This document shows positions 1 through 6,376 of a stretch of 6,694 nucleotides of DNA, in pieces. Made by a program: the position numbers and the translations under genes. Under the pieces are notes generated by a model, which did not search any database, was not told where the DNA came from, and saw only the letters and a list, made by a program, of their open reading frames with translations. Location: the NCBI GenBank assembly GCA_029939445.1, contig JAOZSY010000145.1, positions 1 to 6,694 of the forward strand, given 5' to 3'. Source of the stretch: Bacteroidales bacterium. GTDB lineage: Bacteria > Bacteroidota > Bacteroidia > Bacteroidales > UBA1556. Within the stretch, counting starts at the first letter, position 1, and each line of letters starts with the position of its first letter.

Positions 1-61
1 GTTATATATACCTTTTGGCATATTTTATGACTTCTTATTATTCATCAACTATAATTATAAT

Positions 62-69
62 TACTATTG
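62..69 (+). promoter_or_regulatory. Possible -7 promoter element for trxB
   Basis: TACTATTG matches the Bacteroidota -7 consensus TAnnTTTG at all fixed positions but one (A for T), and lies 56 bp before the trxB start. No TTTG sits at the expected -33 distance. A second near match, TACCTTTT, lies at 9-16. Only 125 bp upstream are visible, so transcription from farther upstream cannot be excluded. Confidence 0.3.
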
Positions 70-125
70 CAGTATTATAAAATTAGTAATGGAAATATTA
101 CCGAAATAAATAAAAACAATATATT

Positions 126-1076
126 ATGTCAGAAGAAATAACAAAAGTAAAGAGTTTTATAATCGGCTCAGGACCTGCAGGATATACTGCAGCGATATAT
201 GCTTCAAGAGCAAATTTATCACCAGTATTATACCAAGGAATGCAGCCTGGTGGGCAGTTAACTACTACTACCGAAATAGAAAATTTCCCAGGTTACCCTG
301 AAGGAACCGAGGGGCCTAAAATGATGGAAGACTTGCAAAAACAAGCTGAGAATATGGGTGCAGATATCCGTTGGGGTGTTGTAACAGAGGCTGATTTGTC
401 AAAACGTCCTTTCATTATTAAGACCGATGATAAAAAAGTTTTTGAAGCTGAAAGTGTAATTATTTCTACTGGAGCTTCGGCAAAATACTTAGGTCTAAAG
501 TCAGAGAACGATTTTAAAGGTGGTGGAGTTTCTGCTTGTGCTACTTGCGATGGTTTTTTCTATAAAGGGAAGCCTGTAGCCGTAGTTGGTGGTGGCGATA
601 CTGCTGCTGAAGATGCACTTTACTTAGCAAATATTACTTCTAAAGTATATATGATTGTTCGCCGCGATGAGCTACGTGCATCAAAAGTAATGGCTCAGCG
701 TGTTGAGGATCATCCAAATATTGAAGTATTATGGAACCATGTAACTAAAGAAATAGTTGGAGAGCAAAAAGGTTTTATGAAAGCTCTTAATGCCGCTATT
801 TTAGAAAACGTAAAAACTGGTGAGGAGAAAAAGATTGACATTGAAGGTTTCTTCGTAGCAATTGGCCATCAGCCAAATACTAAATTATTCAAGGATCAAA
901 TTAAGCTCGACGACCAAGGATATATTATAACTGATGCAGACTCTACTAGAACAAATATTGAAGGTGTATTTGCTGCAGGAGATGTTCAAGATCATACTTA
1001 CCGACAAGCAATTACTGCTGCTGGCAGTGGCTGCATGGCTGCTATCGAAAGTGAGCGCTGGCTGGGAGAACAATAG
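126..1076 (+). CDS. trxB: Thioredoxin reductase (NADPH), TrxB
   Basis: This cytoplasmic flavoenzyme uses NADPH to reduce thioredoxin, which feeds ribonucleotide reduction, protein disulfide reduction and peroxide defence. The 316-residue product has the usual full length for bacterial low-molecular-weight TrxB. It shows the N-terminal FAD-binding GSGPAG at 14-19, the PGGQL segment at 41-45 that contacts flavin, the redox-active CATC at 138-141 followed by DG, and a second Rossmann motif GGGDTA at 155-160 for NADPH. Arg179, Arg180 and Arg184 (VRRDELR) are the usual readers of the NADPH 2'-phosphate. The closing FAD motif GVFAAGDV lies at 280-287. The ATG at 126 gives a normal N-terminus and follows an A-rich leader without a Shine-Dalgarno site. 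No thioredoxin gene is adjacent. The TAG stop is also the first bases of the heptamer repeat that follows. Catalytic motifs are all intact. Confidence 0.97.
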   Translation: MSEEITKVKSFIIGSGPAGYTAAIYASRANLSPVLYQGMQPGGQLTTTTEIENFPGYPEGTEGPKMMEDLQKQAENMGADIRWGVVTEADLSKRPFIIKTDDKKVFEAESVIISTGASAKYLGLKSENDFKGGGVSACATCDGFFYKGKPVAVVGGGDTAAEDALYLANITSKVYMIVRRDELRASKVMAQRVEDHPNIEVLWNHVTKEIVGEQKGFMKALNAAILENVKTGEEKKIDIEGFFVAIGHQPNTKLFKDQIKLDDQGYIITDADSTRTNIEGVFAAGDVQDHTYRQAITAAGSGCMAAIESERWLGEQ

Positions 1077-1155
1077 GAATTAGGAATGTAGAATTAAGAA
1101 TTTTTTAAGTATTATTAAATCTTAATTATTAATTCGTAATTCTACATTCCTCATT
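1074..1155. repeat. Heptamer-periodic palindromic repeat after trxB
   Basis: Both arms are built of degenerate 7-bp units. The left arm reads TAGGAAT, TAGGAAT, GTAGAAT, TAAGAAT from 1074; the right arm reads CTTAATT, ATTAATT, CGTAATT, CTACATT, CCTCATT from 1121 to 1155. The arms are inverted copies: 1082-1096 pairs perfectly with 1137-1151 over 15 bp, and pairing continues inward for five more base pairs (1098-1102 with 1131-1135) after one mismatch. The loop is about 28 nt and AT-rich. As RNA this would be a long hairpin at the trxB 3' end, but no U-run follows, so it is not a classical intrinsic terminator. It looks like an extragenic palindromic element; copy number elsewhere in the genome is unknown. 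Confidence 0.8.
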
Positions 1156-1163
1156 GAATGCCT

Positions 1164-1171
1164 TATCTTTG
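1164..1171 (+). promoter_or_regulatory. -7 promoter element (TAnnTTTG) for the 1198 gene
   Basis: TATCTTTG is a perfect match to the Bacteroidota -7 consensus, 26 bp before the ATG at 1198, leaving a short leader of roughly 20 nt. There is no TTTG at the -33 position; that stretch is occupied by the right arm of the palindromic repeat, so the repeat may form the upstream part of this promoter. Confidence 0.55.
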
Positions 1172-1197
1172 CAAAATAATTAATACCATAAATAATC

Positions 1198-1737
1198 ATG
1201 AAAAATTCAAAAACAACATTTCTACTAATATTTGCAATAGCTGTTATAGCAATAAATTATTCGTGTGATAAAATTGATGAATTACTTACATTTACTATCA
1301 CCAATAAAACTGAAATTGTTATTGAAACAAGTATTCCCATAGCATTGCCATTCGAAATTCCCACCCCCGACATTACTACGGGCTCTGAGGAACAAATGAG
1401 CAATAATAATTCAAGCACAGATTTAATAAAAGATGTACTACTTACCTCTTTTAATATGAAAATAAAAGATCCTTCTGATAAAACATTTAGCTTCTTAAAA
1501 TCAATACATATATACATCTCTACCAATAGCTCTGACGAAATTGAACTCGCCTATAAAGAGAATATTGATTCAGGCACAAACTCTATTAATTTAATCACAA
1601 CTACAGCCAAACTTGATAAATATATTAAAGCAGATAAGTATAAATTAAGAACAAAAGTTATCACAAAAGAAACAGTAACTCAGGATATTACCATTGAAAT
1701 AAATATGGAATATAAAATAACTGCTGATCTTTTATAA
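1198..1737 (+). CDS. Conserved hypothetical lipoprotein
   Basis: I do not recognise a named function. The 179-residue product starts with two lysines (2 and 5), a hydrophobic stretch at about 8-19 and Cys23, followed by Asp-Lys-Ile-Asp-Glu. This fits a lipoprotein signal peptide, though the residues before the cysteine (Asn-Tyr-Ser) are a poor lipobox. The acidic residues after the cysteine resemble the surface-export signals reported for Bacteroidota lipoproteins (inference). The mature part is mostly short polar strands and suggests an all-beta fold. A central stretch at 75-108 (DLIKDVLL, then MKIKDPSDKTFSFLKSIHIY) resembles, from memory, small Bacteroidota lipoproteins annotated only as hypothetical. 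A Ser/Asn-rich linker lies at 62-73. The gene has its own -7 element and a strong terminator, so it appears monocistronic. I cannot say what it binds. Confidence 0.75.
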   Translation: MKNSKTTFLLIFAIAVIAINYSCDKIDELLTFTITNKTEIVIETSIPIALPFEIPTPDITTGSEEQMSNNNSSTDLIKDVLLTSFNMKIKDPSDKTFSFLKSIHIYISTNSSDEIELAYKENIDSGTNSINLITTTAKLDKYIKADKYKLRTKVITKETVTQDITIEINMEYKITADLL

Positions 1738-1769
1738 ACAATAATTAATACTCAGCTTTTAAAAATTAT

Positions 1770-1806
1770 AACCACCAGTTCTTTCTTAGATTTGGTGGTT
1801 TTTTTG
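1770..1806 (+). terminator. Rho-independent terminator of the 1198 lipoprotein gene
   Basis: AACCACCA (1770-1777) pairs perfectly with TGGTGGTT (1793-1800), with a 15-nt loop, and runs straight into a T tract (1799-1805). It lies 33 bp after the stop codon on the plus strand. Confidence 0.88.
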
Positions 1807-1841
1807 TGCTTATTTTTTAATATTCATAATCAAATATTTAC

Positions 1842-1849
1842 TACATTTG
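1842..1849 (+). promoter_or_regulatory. Orphan -7 promoter-like element (TAnnTTTG)
   Basis: TACATTTG matches the Bacteroidota -7 consensus exactly, but no TTTG lies at the normal -33 distance and no recognisable gene follows for 480 bp. If active it would start an RNA near 1856 that covers the nested inverted repeats and could read on into rpsP as a second, distal promoter. Such an 8-bp motif with two free positions also arises by chance in AT-rich DNA. Confidence 0.35.
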
Positions 1850-1992
1850 ACAGTATGAGAAATCGAAAGATGAATATTCTGGAACTCAGTAGTCAAAATA
1901 TATGAAAAAAATATCCTTAATTATTATATTAAAATCAAACTATGAACATGCATCCTTAATTTTTGATAGTAATAAAACTTCAAAAAAAATAA

Positions 1993-2091
1993 ATGTGCAA
2001 AAAAGCCACTAACTTTTCAAATAGATTTCCTCAAGCTCCTAGCTATCAATTTAAAACTCCTTACAAATAACAGTGGCCATTAATTGCATAT
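1993..2091. repeat. Nested inverted repeat, possible structured RNA
   Basis: An outer stem pairs 1993-2000 (ATGTGCAA) with 2084-2091 (TTGCATAT), eight pairs including one G-U. After an asymmetric internal loop (4 and 6 nt) an inner stem pairs GCCACT (2005-2010) with AGTGGC (2072-2077). The 61-nt apical region contains a small AGCT...AGCT palindrome at 2034-2044. Read on the minus strand, the inner stem is followed by TTTTTT (2004-1999), which is terminator-like. No known RNA family is recognised. Confidence 0.3.
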
Positions 2092-2205
2092 ATTAAGACA
2101 AAATACACACTCATATCACATGTCATTGATTTTTTCACAAACACCAATGACTATATTACTTTGATTATCAGTGATTTTAAGTAATAAAAAAAGAAGTAAA
2201 AAAGC

Positions 2206-2236
2206 TTTGTCAATAGAAAAAATAGTGATAATTTTG
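2206..2236 (+). promoter_or_regulatory. Consensus Bacteroidota promoter of rpsP
   Basis: A -33 TTTG (2206-2209) and a -7 TAATTTTG (2229-2236) are separated by exactly 19 bp, matching the Bacteroidota housekeeping sigma consensus TTTG-N19-TAnnTTTG. Transcription would start near 2243, giving a leader of roughly 85-90 nt before the rpsP ATG at 2330. Confidence 0.85.
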
Positions 2237-2297
2237 CAGCCCGTTAGAAAAAGAGGAGTTTAGTACTTTTTGATGACAGCGGATTTAAATATAACCA

Positions 2298-2314
2298 GTC
2301 TGTTGAATACAGAC
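2298..2314 (+). promoter_or_regulatory. Leader hairpin upstream of rpsP
   Basis: GTCTGT (2298-2303) and ACAGAC (2309-2314) are perfect inverted copies around a 5-nt loop TGAAT. The hairpin ends 15 nt before the ATG, so in the mRNA it lies at the edge of the ribosome footprint. It could affect initiation or autoregulation by bS16, but the stem has only six pairs and no U-run, and its role is inference. Confidence 0.45.
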
Positions 2315-2329
2315 ATAAATTATAATAAT

Positions 2330-2914
2330 ATGCCAGCAAGGATAAGATTACAACGCCATGGTAAGAAGCAAAAAGCATTCTACCATATCGTAATTGCGGA
2401 TGGTCGTGCACCTCGAGATGGAAAATTTATTGAGAAGATAGGTACGTATAATCCAGGAACAAAACCAGCAACTATTGAATTAGATTTTGATACAGCATTA
2501 GCATGGTTAGTAAAAGGAGCTCAGCCTTCTGATACTGTACGCTCAATTTTGAAATATAAAGGAGTAATGTACAAAAAACACCTTATGGGTGGTATTGCTA
2601 AAGGTGCTTTCACTGAAGCAGAAGCAGAAGTTAAGTTTAATGCATGGATGAACGAGAAAACTGCTCGTATCAATAATGCTGAGAAAGCTGAACTTGATGC
2701 TGTAGCTAAGGCTAAACAAGACATTCTTGACGCTGAAATTAAAATTAATACTGCTCGTGCTGAAGCAATTGCAAAGCGCAAATCTGATGTTATTGAAGCA
2801 AAAGTAAAAGCAGAGCAAGAAGCGGCTGCAGCTGCTGAAGAAGCAACTAAAGAGGTTGCTACTGAAGAAGAAGCTCCAAAAGAAGAAACTACTGAAGAAA
2901 AAGCTGCTGAATAA
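2330..2914 (+). CDS. rpsP: 30S ribosomal protein bS16 with long C-terminal extension
   Basis: bS16 binds 16S rRNA in the body of the small subunit and is needed for its assembly. The product begins MPARIRLQRHG, the hallmark bS16 N-terminus, followed by KKQKAFYHIVIADGRAPRDG at 12-31 and EKIGTYNP at 35-42; the core runs to about residue 85. The full product is 194 residues, against about 80-90 for the core protein. The extra part holds a Lys/Ala/Glu-rich segment at about 110-165 that should form a long helix or coiled coil, then an acidic low-complexity tail to 194. Long tails of this kind are usual for Bacteroidota bS16. I chose the ATG at 2330 because the frame remains open upstream (TTG 2270, ATG 2273) but those 20 or so residues lie ahead of the conserved N-terminus. 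The gene has its own promoter and terminator; rimM, trmD and rplS, its common partners elsewhere, are absent. Confidence 0.96.
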   Translation: MPARIRLQRHGKKQKAFYHIVIADGRAPRDGKFIEKIGTYNPGTKPATIELDFDTALAWLVKGAQPSDTVRSILKYKGVMYKKHLMGGIAKGAFTEAEAEVKFNAWMNEKTARINNAEKAELDAVAKAKQDILDAEIKINTARAEAIAKRKSDVIEAKVKAEQEAAAAAEEATKEVATEEEAPKEETTEEKAAE

Positions 2915-2936
2915 GCACTTTATTTTTATAATATTT

Positions 2937-2970
2937 AAGCCATCTGAAATTAATCAGATGGCTTTTTTTA
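2937..2970 (+). terminator. Rho-independent terminator of rpsP
   Basis: An 11-bp perfect stem pairs AAGCCATCTGA (2937-2947) with TCAGATGGCTT (2954-2964) around a 6-nt loop, followed by a T run to 2969. It lies 22 bp after the rpsP stop and should isolate rpsP from the receptor gene. Confidence 0.95.
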
Positions 2971-3079
2971 TGCAAAATAAATTAATTCCAAGTTTTAGAT
3001 TAGTTTAGAAATAAGGTTAATTTGTTTTTTGACAATTATATTACGTATTTTTAATATCATCCTATTATTACAATAAGTA

Positions 3080-3087
3080 TATATTTG
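3080..3087 (+). promoter_or_regulatory. -7 promoter element upstream of the TonB-dependent receptor gene
   Basis: TATATTTG is an exact TAnnTTTG, 93 bp before the ATG at 3181, giving a predicted leader of about 85 nt. No TTTG lies at the -33 position. The 210 bp between the rpsP terminator and the start show no clear operator; an alternative sigma70-like pair, TTGACA (3029-3034) and TAATAT (3052-3057), is also present but is not the consensus for this phylum. Confidence 0.5.
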
Positions 3088-3180
3088 TAATATTGGAACC
3101 TTTCGCAGATTAACTATACAATATATAAAAACACTGACAATCAATACATAATTAACTTTTATCAATAATTTAACAACCTC

Positions 3181-5496
3181 ATGAGAATTATTATTACACT
3201 AATCTTAGTTTTAATATCTAATATATCATATAGTCAAACTATTATTAGTGGTACTGTTAGCGATAAAAGCAATGGCGAAAACATTGCTTATGCAACAGTA
3301 AATATCAGCGGAACAAATATTGGCGTGATTACCAATGAATACGGTTTTTATTCTCTAAGCATTGACAAAAAGCATTTTAAGAATAATAAAACTACTATTA
3401 TATATAGAATTGTTGGTTACCAAAAATACTCATTAGTAATTGACACAACTAATAAAACTAATTATAATATAAAGCTCACTTCTACTGTAACAAAAATTAA
3501 GGGCGTAAAAATTACGGCAAACAGAAATACCCATGATGAGGTAATACGCAGCACAAAGATGAGTGTAATAAAAGTTACTGCAAAATCCGTAAAACACATA
3601 CCTACAATTGGTGGCGAGCCCGATATAATAAAAATAATGAAGCTATTGCCTGGAGTAACCTCAGGTGGTGAAGGTGGAACATCATTTTTTGTCCGTGGAG
3701 GTGATGCTGACCAAAATTTAGTACAGCTTGATGAGGCAACCGTTTATAATATTGGCCATCTTTTTGGTTTTTTCTCAGTTTTTAATTCTGATGCCGTTAG
3801 TGATATTACAATGATAAAAGGTGGGTTTGGAGCAAACTATGGTGGAAGGCTTTCTTCTATACTTGATGTAAGAATGAAAGAAGGAAACTTAAATAAATAC
3901 CATGTTGCTGGTGGTATTGGTTTACTTTCGTCGCGGCTTATGGTTGAAGGGCCTATTATTAAAGAAAAAGTAAGTTTTCTAATATCGGGGCGAAGAACCT
4001 ATATTGACAAGGTCTTTAATATGGTAAGGCTTAACTTACCTTATTATTTTTATGATTTTAATGCCAAAGTAAATTACAAAATATCGGAGAAAGATAGGTT
4101 ATATTATAGCTTTTATCTTGGACGCGATATCCTTAGTATTAGTGATGAATATATTGATCAAAAGGACACCACCGCTCAAAATAATGCAACTGGACTTAAT
4201 TTTGGATTTACCTTAGGAAATTACACAAATACTTTACGGTGGAATCATATTTATAATTCAAAGCTATTCTCTAATATTTCTCTTATTGCTACAAATTTCG
4301 ATTATAATATTTATAGCACATATGATAATAACAATTTACAAATTAACTCTAAAATATTTGATTTGGGAATAAAAGCAGATTACGATTATTTCCACAATAA
4401 TGATAATCATATTAAATTTGGAGGTTCATACATTAGACATAATTTCAGGCCAAATATAGTAAATACCTCTGGAGATATAGAATCCTTACTTCATACACAG
4501 GAGGGAGAAGAGATGCTTACACACGAATATGGCATTTATGCACTTAACGACTGGACCATAAATCATAAATTAAAATTAAATTATGGATTAAGACTCTCTG
4601 CATCAAGTACTGAAGGAAAAACGTATGTAGGTTTAGAGCCTCGCTTGGCAATGCGATATATTCTGAATAAGAATAATTCAATAAAGGCAAGTTACTCTCG
4701 AATGAAGCAATACATGCATAAAGTATCAAGTTCTACTGTGGCATTACCTACTGATTTATGGTATCCTATTACTAAAAATATAAAGCCACAAAGCTCCGAT
4801 CAAATAGCTTTGGGATTTAATCACTATTTTGCTAAGCAAGGTGTTAGTTTTGTTTTTGAAGTTTATTATAAAAAAATGAATAATCTTATAGAATATAGAG
4901 AAGGAACCAATCTTATATTGAACAATGATTACGAAAGTGAACTGCTCCAAGGCAAAGGTGATGCTTATGGTATGGAATTTCTATTGCGCAAAGAAAGTGG
5001 ACGATTCAATGGTTGGTTGAGTTATACATTAAGTAAAACTACTCGGATTTTTGAGGAACTAAATAATGGAAATTCTTTTCCATCTAAATACGACAGAAGA
5101 CATAATATTTCCATAGTACTTAATTACCAAATTAGTGAGCGCTGGTTATTTTCCACTGTATGGGTTTACCAAAGTGGAGCAAGATTTACTGCGCAAATAG
5201 GACAATATCTAATGCCCAATCCCAATATGACTAGCGTAGATATTATACCGCTATATTCAAGCCGCAATGCAGTAGAAATGGCTCATTCTCACCGACTTGA
5301 TATCAATTTCACTTTGCTGCCAAAAAAGAAGCGCAAATTTAAAGGAGAATTCAGTTTTGGCGCTTATAATATATATAATAGAGCCCAACCATACCGTATA
5401 AATGTGGTTCCTAACGATAATGGCACTGGCTATAAATATCAACAACCGGGTCTCTTTGGTTTCATTCCATCAATAGCTTATAATTTTAGTTTTTAA
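3181..5496 (+). CDS. TonB-dependent receptor with carboxypeptidase-regulatory-like domain (DUF4249-associated type)
   Basis: This is an outer-membrane gated barrel that would import a ligand using TonB/ExbBD energy. The product is 771 residues. Residues 1-18 are a signal peptide, with likely cleavage after SYS so that Gln19 becomes the N-terminus. Residues 21-102 form a CarboxypepD_reg-like beta-sandwich (ISGTVSD, YATVNISGTNIGVITNEYG). IKGVKITANR at 107-116 occupies the place of the usual EVVVTA junction. The plug spans about 125-235 with GGEPDIIKIMKLLPGV (144-159), VRGGDADQNL (171-180), HLFGFFSVFN (193-202) and YGGRLSSILDV (220-230), patterns typical of this receptor subgroup. The rest is beta-barrel and ends in a terminal Phe, as outer-membrane proteins often do. 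It is much shorter than SusC-type receptors (about 1000 residues), and no SusD gene follows. The DUF4249 lipoprotein gene starts 19 bp downstream, so they are probably cotranscribed. The ligand cannot be read from the sequence. Confidence 0.93.
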   Translation: MRIIITLILVLISNISYSQTIISGTVSDKSNGENIAYATVNISGTNIGVITNEYGFYSLSIDKKHFKNNKTTIIYRIVGYQKYSLVIDTTNKTNYNIKLTSTVTKIKGVKITANRNTHDEVIRSTKMSVIKVTAKSVKHIPTIGGEPDIIKIMKLLPGVTSGGEGGTSFFVRGGDADQNLVQLDEATVYNIGHLFGFFSVFNSDAVSDITMIKGGFGANYGGRLSSILDVRMKEGNLNKYHVAGGIGLLSSRLMVEGPIIKEKVSFLISGRRTYIDKVFNMVRLNLPYYFYDFNAKVNYKISEKDRLYYSFYLGRDILSISDEYIDQKDTTAQNNATGLNFGFTLGNYTNTLRWNHIYNSKLFSNISLIATNFDYNIYSTYDNNNLQINSKIFDLGIKADYDYFHNNDNHIKFGGSYIRHNFRPNIVNTSGDIESLLHTQEGEEMLTHEYGIYALNDWTINHKLKLNYGLRLSASSTEGKTYVGLEPRLAMRYILNKNNSIKASYSRMKQYMHKVSSSTVALPTDLWYPITKNIKPQSSDQIALGFNHYFAKQGVSFVFEVYYKKMNNLIEYREGTNLILNNDYESELLQGKGDAYGMEFLLRKESGRFNGWLSYTLSKTTRIFEELNNGNSFPSKYDRRHNISIVLNYQISERWLFSTVWVYQSGARFTAQIGQYLMPNPNMTSVDIIPLYSSRNAVEMAHSHRLDINFTLLPKKKRKFKGEFSFGAYNIYNRAQPYRINVVPNDNGTGYKYQQPGLFGFIPSIAYNFSF

Positions 5497-5515
5497 CATT
5501 TAAAATTACAATATC

Positions 5516-6376
5516 ATGAAATATTTAGTTTTATTAATAGCAATAATTACATTCACAGCTTGTCAGCCCAAACCTATAGATATAGAAGTTGAGCAGGCAC
5601 CTCCAAAATTGGTAATTTACTCACAGGTAATTCCGAATTCTGTAATGCTTATTTACGTCAGTAAAAGTTTTGGTGCTCTAGACTATTCTGAAAATGACAA
5701 AGCCGACACTTCAAGAAATGCCCTTTTAGATAGAATAATGGTTAGAAATGCCGATGTAAGCATTAGTTATAATGGAATTACTGATGAATTAAAAGCAATT
5801 CCTGAAATACCAGGATTATATGCTAGTATTACAATTCCCCAGTTTATCAATACAGAGTATAAACTATCTGTAATCGATCCCGAAACCGCATTGTCAATAA
5901 AATCAAAATCTACAATGCTTAAACAAATTCCATTTGATGAAGTAAGTGCCAAAGTAGGTGAAGGCGAAGACAGTATTAATACTATTGTTAGTGTAAAATT
6001 TACTGACCCTGCCGATGAAATAAACTGGTATATGATAAATATTTATGGAAATAATAAAGAAAATGATGATCCAAACAATATTTTTATGAAAAGTACTGGG
6101 AATAATGTAATTGCGCTCTTAGATGATCAAGGATTTAATGGCGAACAGTTTATTGGTGAACAAATTATGTATCAATGGGTATCTGATACTCTATTTGCAT
6201 CAATATCTAATATAAGCCAACAATACTACGACTACCTTGTATTGCACAAAAAGGGAGGCTCGGCAATAAATCAAATTTTTGCAGAACCTATCAACTATCC
6301 AACAAATATAGAAGGAGGTTATGGATTTTTTAATACCCATTATCCTGATCCTAGAATTATTATTGTGGAGAAATAG
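5516..6376 (+). CDS. DUF4249 family lipoprotein, partner of the upstream TonB-dependent receptor
   Basis: The 286-residue product has a short lipoprotein signal peptide with a good lipobox, FTAC, and lipidated Cys16. The mature N-terminus PPKLVIYSQVIPNSVMLIYV (29-48) leads into a beta-rich region with VRNADVSISYNG (76-87) and YKLSVIDPE (115-123). The C-terminal part has PTNIEGGYGFF, a pattern I associate with the end of DUF4249 proteins. The family is confined largely to Bacteroidota and is commonly encoded beside TonB-dependent receptors of the type found upstream. By analogy with SusC/SusD it may be a surface or periplasmic ligand-capture or gating partner, but no biochemical role is established that I know of. 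The gene follows the receptor by 19 bp with no promoter or terminator between them. At 286 residues it is at the short end of the family but looks complete. No clear intrinsic terminator follows. Confidence 0.88.
   Translation: MKYLVLLIAIITFTACQPKPIDIEVEQAPPKLVIYSQVIPNSVMLIYVSKSFGALDYSENDKADTSRNALLDRIMVRNADVSISYNGITDELKAIPEIPGLYASITIPQFINTEYKLSVIDPETALSIKSKSTMLKQIPFDEVSAKVGEGEDSINTIVSVKFTDPADEINWYMINIYGNNKENDDPNNIFMKSTGNNVIALLDDQGFNGEQFIGEQIMYQWVSDTLFASISNISQQYYDYLVLHKKGGSAINQIFAEPINYPTNIEGGYGFFNTHYPDPRIIIVEK

Larger units (their letters stand above)
1807..2205. other. Gene-free intergenic stretch between the lipoprotein gene and the rpsP promoter
   Basis: No convincing protein gene is present on either strand. 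It contains a perfect TAnnTTTG (1842-1849), a weak 36-codon reading frame (1902-2012), a nested inverted repeat (1993-2091), and two shorter perfect inverted repeats: GTCATTG/CAATGAC (2122-2128 with 2145-2151) and TTACTT/AAGTAA (2156-2161 with 2179-2184). It could be a long rpsP regulatory region, a small-RNA locus or simply AT-rich spacer. Confidence 0.6.

Noticed and set aside
885..1073. Minus-strand open frame inside trxB
   Set aside because: Shadow of a strongly conserved gene; the product has no recognisable motif and trxB accounts for the sequence.
1074..1155. CRISPR array or transposon end for the heptamer repeat
   Set aside because: Units are 7 bp with no spacers, and there is no transposase or flanking target duplication that I can see; an extragenic palindrome fits better.
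2270..2329. Upstream start (TTG 2270 or ATG 2273) for rpsP
   Set aside because: It would add about 20 residues ahead of MPARIRLQRHG, which is the conserved bS16 N-terminus.
2521..2818. Two overlapping minus-strand open frames inside rpsP
   Set aside because: The Ala/Glu/Lys repeats of the bS16 tail keep antisense frames open; the products are low-complexity and unlike known proteins.
3029..3057. TTGACA-N17-TAATAT, an E. coli-like sigma70 promoter upstream of the receptor gene
   Set aside because: The primary sigma factor of Bacteroidota uses TTTG/TAnnTTTG; a match of this kind in AT-rich DNA is likely by chance. The exact TAnnTTTG at 3080 is preferred.
4544..5445. Minus-strand open frames inside the receptor gene
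   Set aside because: They are short, without motifs, and overlap a well-supported beta-barrel coding region.
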